A DNA stretch of 8,937 nt from an uncultured Lachnospiraceae bacterium. GTDB taxonomy: Bacteria; Bacillota; Clostridia; Lachnospirales; Lachnospiraceae. Location: positions 1-8,937 of the forward strand of contig CAJUDZ010000062.1 of NCBI GenBank assembly GCA_910584965.1, written 5' to 3'. Within the stretch, counting starts at the first letter, position 1; each line of letters opens with the position of its first letter. The translations under genes and the position numbers were made by a program. A model generated the notes under the pieces. That model saw only the letters and a program-made list of their open reading frames with translations, had not been told where the DNA came from and did not search any database. Positions 5,715 through 8,937 of the stretch are shown one piece after another.

Positions 5715-7275
5715 GCATTTCCCAGATCACAAATGTCTGGGCGCCCAGCAGAAAGCTGCCGTCCGCATAACCGGCGCCGCCGATTTCATACAGTTTTTCC
5801 GCTTTGGACATATCCGGAACGTCTGTAAAGCAGTCAGCCCTGAGGGCCGTTTCCTGTCCGGAGGGATTGCACAGCATCAGAAGGCTGCCGCGGCGGTAAG
5901 CAAACGCTCTCTCTCCCGCTTTCGCATAAAGCAGCGCCAGATTCGTATTGTCTTTTAAATCTTCTTTCTCATTGCGGATTTTCAGAATATCTTTCACCGT
6001 ATTCAGAAGCGAATCCGGGTTCCTTTCCTGTGACTGTACGGTGGGCGCATCCTCTGTTATGTCAACCGGCAGGTAAAGCTGTTCCGGTTCCGCGTCGGAA
6101 AAGCCGTGGTTCTTCGTATCATCCCACTGCATCGGCGTACGGGAGCCGGTTCTCGTATAGCCGCCTTCCTTTGTGAGCAGCCGGGACTGGTAGCGCATTC
6201 CGATTTCATCCCCGTAATACAGAAAAGGATTTCCGGGCATGGTAAAGAGAAACGCATAGGCCAGTTTCAATTCCTGCACGTCCAGAAAGTAGGAAGCGCG
6301 CACCGTATCGTGATTTCCCGTAATCAGACAGTAATGCCCGATTTCTTTGATCTTTTCGTAGCTTTCCAGATATTCATCGAAAAAGTCCAACACGCTTCGC
6401 GTGCTGTCTTTTCGGAAAAAGCTGTTATTCTTTCCGTTCTTTACGTCCCGCATCAGCACGTTATAGCAGTTTCCGCCCCAGTCCAGACAGAAATCCATAT
6501 GGAATCCGGCTGGAATCGCCAGCGTCGGCCGGTTCCATTCCGAGACGAGCGCCGCCTCCGGATAGGACTTATCCAGCATTTCCCGGATTTCTTTCCAGAT
6601 CATGCAGGTTCCCGTTTTCTTTTCATCATCGTTTTTCACGAGGGAATCCGCCATATCCACCCGGAAACCGTCGCATCCTTTCTCCAGCCAGAAGCGCATA
6701 ACATCCTTCATCGCTTCTTTCGTCGCGATACAGGCCGGGTCGTCCATGCCCTTCTGCCAGGGCTGCTCCGGATGCAGAAATCCGTAATTTAAAGCCGGCT
6801 GACATTTAAAGAAATTCAGCACATAAACGCCGTTCCTTTCGCTCTCTCCCGCTACGGATTTAAGTCCCTCCGGCGACTGGAACCAGTTATCGGTCCAGAT
6901 ATACCGGTCCGAATATTCGTTATGCTCTGCCCGGCTGCTCTGCTGAAACCACACATGCTCCTCGGAAGTATGGCCGGGAACCAGATCTAACAGGATGTGC
7001 ATATCCCTTTTATGGATCTCGTCAAACAGCCTCACCAGATCGTCGTTGCTGCCGTAGCGCGCCGCCGTCTTTTTGTAATCGCGCACGTCATATCCCGCAT
7101 CCCGGAAAGGGGAATCATAACAGGGGTTCATCCAGATCGCATTGGCGCCAAGCCCTCTGATATAATCAAGCTTCCCGATGATTCCCTCGAAATCACCGAT
7201 ACCGTCTCCATTCGAGTCCATAAAGGACTGTGGATAAATTTCATAAAATACCGCGTCTTTTAACCATTTTGGCAT
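5701..7275 (-). CDS. GH13 family glycosidase, oligo-1,6-glucosidase/alpha-glucosidase-like
   Basis: A cytoplasmic alpha-glycosidase that would hydrolyse short alpha-glucans or related oligosaccharides taken up by the cell. The 524-aa product has no signal peptide and starts directly with the (beta/alpha)8 barrel. Visible GH13 landmarks are a DSNGDGIGD metal-binding-like loop (20-28), region I DLVPGH (97-102), nucleophile D207 in GFRVDMAD, acid/base E246 in LVSEWNRP, and D323 in TGNHD. PFLYYGDEIGM (350-360) and GSRTPMQWDD (377-386) are typical of the oligo-1,6-glucosidase/trehalose-synthase branch. A small C-terminal beta domain follows. Odd points: region I has Gly in place of the usual Asn, and region V reads QPALN where QPDLN is usual, so exact specificity is open. 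The start at 7275 has GGAGG at ideal 7-nt spacing. It lies 52 nt after the methyltransferase stop, probably in one unit. No transporter or regulator gene is adjacent to suggest the sugar. Confidence 0.9.
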   Translation of the reverse strand: MPKWLKDAVFYEIYPQSFMDSNGDGIGDFEGIIGKLDYIRGLGANAIWMNPCYDSPFRDAGYDVRDYKKTAARYGSNDDLVRLFDEIHKRDMHILLDLVPGHTSEEHVWFQQSSRAEHNEYSDRYIWTDNWFQSPEGLKSVAGESERNGVYVLNFFKCQPALNYGFLHPEQPWQKGMDDPACIATKEAMKDVMRFWLEKGCDGFRVDMADSLVKNDDEKKTGTCMIWKEIREMLDKSYPEAALVSEWNRPTLAIPAGFHMDFCLDWGGNCYNVLMRDVKNGKNNSFFRKDSTRSVLDFFDEYLESYEKIKEIGHYCLITGNHDTVRASYFLDVQELKLAYAFLFTMPGNPFLYYGDEIGMRYQSRLLTKEGGYTRTGSRTPMQWDDTKNHGFSDAEPEQLYLPVDITEDAPTVQSQERNPDSLLNTVKDILKIRNEKEDLKDNTNLALLYAKAGERAFAYRRGSLLMLCNPSGQETALRADCFTDVPDMSKAEKLYEIGGAGYADGSFLLGAQTFVIWEMQAAK

Positions 7276-7282
7276 AGTAGTT

Positions 7283-7287
7283 CCTCC
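7283..7287 (-). promoter_or_regulatory. Ribosome binding site fixing the GH13 start
   Basis: GGAGG on the minus strand sits 7 nt before the ATG at 7275. It favours this start over an in-frame ATG at 7323, which would overlap the methyltransferase end and add 16 residues with no family match. Confidence 0.75.
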
Positions 7288-7291
7288 ATTC

Positions 7292-7315
7292 CCGCCCGGC
7301 CCCTGAATGGGGCGG
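7292..7315 (-). repeat. GC-rich inverted repeat before the GH13 ribosome binding site
   Basis: Two competing pairings are visible: GCCCC (7299-7303) with GGGGC (7309-7313) around a 5-nt loop, or CCGCCC (7292-7297) with GGGCGG (7310-7315). No T-run follows on either strand, so it is not a standard terminator. It lies 4 nt upstream of the ribosome binding site in the transcript and may tune expression or processing. Confidence 0.4.
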
Positions 7316-7327
7316 CTTATCATTGCT

Positions 7328-8797
7328 TCAGAAAAGCGTCCTTTCTTTTCTTAATCCTTTCGGATAATGGTTCTTCATCTGCCCGTTTCCTGCCTTGCCG
7401 AATCCGGCCGAAAATCCTTCTATCGTCAAAAGCATCCAGCCTTTCAGCTTATCGTCACAGGCAAAAGTCTCTCCCCGCAGATACCTTTCGGCCTGCTCTC
7501 CCGTCATCTCATAACGCTGCCTTACCGTTTCCCCGGAAAGATACAGCGCGAGCGCATGGGAAGGTTCGAAACGCATCTTCTTGTCCGTGCCAAGATGCAG
7601 GCCGGGACGGATGACTTTCAGCCCTTCTAACGGAATCATCTGCCGGGGCATCCAGTATACCTGTTCGCCAAATGTCACGAAACTGCCGCCTTTGTCAAAT
7701 TTTTCAAAAACAGCTTCCGACAGGCCGAGCTCTTCCCGCAAAAAACCGCGGCACAGGCCGATGCTGTCCGACTGCTTTTTTTCCTTTTTCCGCCCGGCTT
7801 CTTTCTTTGCACGGGCATCTTGGCTATCTGCCGGCCTTCTTTCGCAGGCATCCGGCAAATCGGGGAGCAGCGTGCCGGCCTTTTTCAGTTTTGCGATAAA
7901 ATGACCTTCCCCGGCCAGTTTATGCGGCCACAGCCGCATCGTATGTTCGATCCGGCATGCCGGGCTTCCCGTCCGGCTTCTGCCCGGCGCAAAAAAACGT
8001 CCCAATTCCGCTTTTTCGATGGAAAACGCCGGGTGTTCTTTCAGGAAATCTTCGATCACGCCTTCATTTTCCTCTTCCGAAAAAGTACAGGTCGAATAGA
8101 CGAGCGTGCCGCCCGGCTTTAACATACAGGCCGCCTGCTCCAGAATCGACCGCTGCCTTTGGGCGCACATTTTCACATGTTCCGGGGACCACTCGTTTAT
8201 GGCGGTCTCATCCTTTCGAAACATTCCCTCACCGGAACAGGGCGCGTCTACCAGAATCTTATCAAAAAAAGAGGGGAAGAACGCCGCCAGCCGTTCCGGC
8301 GTTTCATTGCACACAACGGTATTGGCTATTCCCATCCTCTCGATGTTCTGGGATAATATTTTCGCCCGCCCGGAAATGATTTCGTTGGAAACAAGCAGCC
8401 CTTCTCCCCGCATTTTTCCGGCAATCTGCGTACTCTTCCCGCCGGGCGCCGCGCATAAATCCAATATCCGCTCGCCGGGCGCCGGCAAAAGCGCCTCCGC
8501 CGCCGACATCGCGCTCGGTTCCTGAATATAATAAACCCCGATTTCATGGAAAAGATGTTTTCCCGGCTGCTGCTCCGGCCTGTAATAAAAACCCTCTTCC
8601 GTCCACTTTACGGACTCCAGCGTAAAAGGCATCCGCCGTAAAAAAGTTTCCTTATCCGTTTTCAACGGGTTCAAACGAAGTCCATACCATCGCTCTTTCT
8701 CATAAGCCGCCAGAAAATCTTCATATTCTTCCCCCAGCATCTTCCGCATGCGCTCCGTAAATGCCTGCGGAAGGGCTGCTTTTTTCTCTTCTGCCAT
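7328..8797 (-). CDS. RsmF/NOL1-NOP2-Sun family rRNA (cytosine-C5) methyltransferase
   Basis: Transfers a methyl group from S-adenosylmethionine to C5 of a cytosine in RNA, most likely 16S rRNA as RsmF does. The 489-aa product has an N-terminal RNA-binding segment (RLNPLKT at 41-47) and a Rossmann methyltransferase core. The SAM-binding motif is DLCAAPGGKS (113-122). Motif IV is DAPCSGEG with C187, and motif VI is YSTCTFS with C237; these are the two cysteines of the m5C mechanism. After a Lys/Glu-rich linker (about 320-345), a C-terminal RNA-binding region ends with NHYPKGLR (476-483), as in Firmicute RsmF-type proteins. The start at 8797 is chosen because GGGAG lies 5 nt upstream and family similarity begins soon after; an in-frame ATG at 8839 has no clear ribosome site and would lie almost on the predicted transcription start. 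The exact target base is inferred, so no symbol is given. Confidence 0.91.
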   Translation of the reverse strand: MAEEKKAALPQAFTERMRKMLGEEYEDFLAAYEKERWYGLRLNPLKTDKETFLRRMPFTLESVKWTEEGFYYRPEQQPGKHLFHEIGVYYIQEPSAMSAAEALLPAPGERILDLCAAPGGKSTQIAGKMRGEGLLVSNEIISGRAKILSQNIERMGIANTVVCNETPERLAAFFPSFFDKILVDAPCSGEGMFRKDETAINEWSPEHVKMCAQRQRSILEQAACMLKPGGTLVYSTCTFSEEENEGVIEDFLKEHPAFSIEKAELGRFFAPGRSRTGSPACRIEHTMRLWPHKLAGEGHFIAKLKKAGTLLPDLPDACERRPADSQDARAKKEAGRKKEKKQSDSIGLCRGFLREELGLSEAVFEKFDKGGSFVTFGEQVYWMPRQMIPLEGLKVIRPGLHLGTDKKMRFEPSHALALYLSGETVRQRYEMTGEQAERYLRGETFACDDKLKGWMLLTIEGFSAGFGKAGNGQMKNHYPKGLRKERTLF

Positions 8798-8847
8798 ATC
8801 CGCTCCCTTTCTCCGCCCGCCATGCAGACGCGCAATCATCCGAAAGG

Positions 8848-8879
8848 ATTATAAATCAGTGCATCGGCATGATTTTCAA
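8848..8879 (-). promoter_or_regulatory. Possible promoter of the methyltransferase-GH13 unit
   Basis: On the minus strand a perfect -10 box TATAAT (8848-8853) is preceded by TTGAAA (8874-8879) at a long 20-bp spacing. A start near 8841 would give a leader of about 44 nt to the ATG at 8797. The -10 is convincing and the -35 is not. The remaining bases to 8937 show no gene I can support; another AT-rich box (TATACT) lies about 8886-8891 on the minus strand without a good -35. Confidence 0.4.
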
Positions 8880-8937
8880 TCTGATAGTATATAGTAAAGC
8901 GAAAAACCCTTGATTTTACAGCGTTTCCACATGGATT

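Noticed and set aside
6106..6792. Plus-strand open frame opposite the GH13 gene (228 codons)
   Set aside because: It is antisense to conserved catalytic motifs of GH13 and has no recognisable domain.

Overview
The window carries six complete protein-coding genes, all on the minus strand and tightly packed, with one structured non-coding stretch at the left edge (about 1-241) and a short promoter-bearing stretch at the right edge (about 8798-8937). Protein sequence style (a divergent LigA of a type I associate with Lachnospiraceae, an RluF-type pseudouridine synthase, a Gram-positive-style MBOAT/SGNH pair), strong GGAGG/GGGGAG ribosome binding sites and mid-range GC suggest a Clostridia gut commensal, most likely Lachnospiraceae. 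That placement is inference, not a database result.

Read in the direction of transcription (right to left): (1) a RsmF/NOL1-NOP2-Sun family rRNA m5C methyltransferase (8797-7328); (2) a cytoplasmic GH13 alpha-glucosidase-like enzyme (7275-5701); then a 100-bp gap with a well-formed sigma-A-type promoter (TTGTAA, 17 bp, TATACT); (3) an MBOAT membrane O-acyltransferase (5600-4212); (4) a membrane-anchored SGNH/GDSL-like hydrolase (4154-3063); (5) an RluF-like 23S rRNA pseudouridine synthase (3051-2242), whose ribosome binding site overlaps the stop codon of gene 4; (6) an NAD-dependent DNA ligase of the LigA family (2215-242) with several substituted active-site-region positions.

Genes 3 and 4 form the one clear functional pair: a membrane acyl exporter plus an extracytoplasmic SGNH enzyme, the usual layout for O-acetylation of a cell-surface or secreted glycan. 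They appear to be co-transcribed with genes 5 and 6, which are RNA and DNA housekeeping enzymes. Genes 1 and 2 probably form a separate upstream unit or read through into the second.

The left 241 bp hold no gene but are dense in inverted repeats: a hairpin plus T-run consistent with a minus-strand terminator at the very edge, a 10-bp stem closing two internal hairpins, a possible pseudoknot, and a plus-strand hairpin followed by seven Ts that ends just short of the ligase stop codon. Together with a weak plus-strand promoter this could be an undescribed small structured RNA of roughly 140 nt. It is the most novel-looking part of the window, but it rests on by-eye pairing only.
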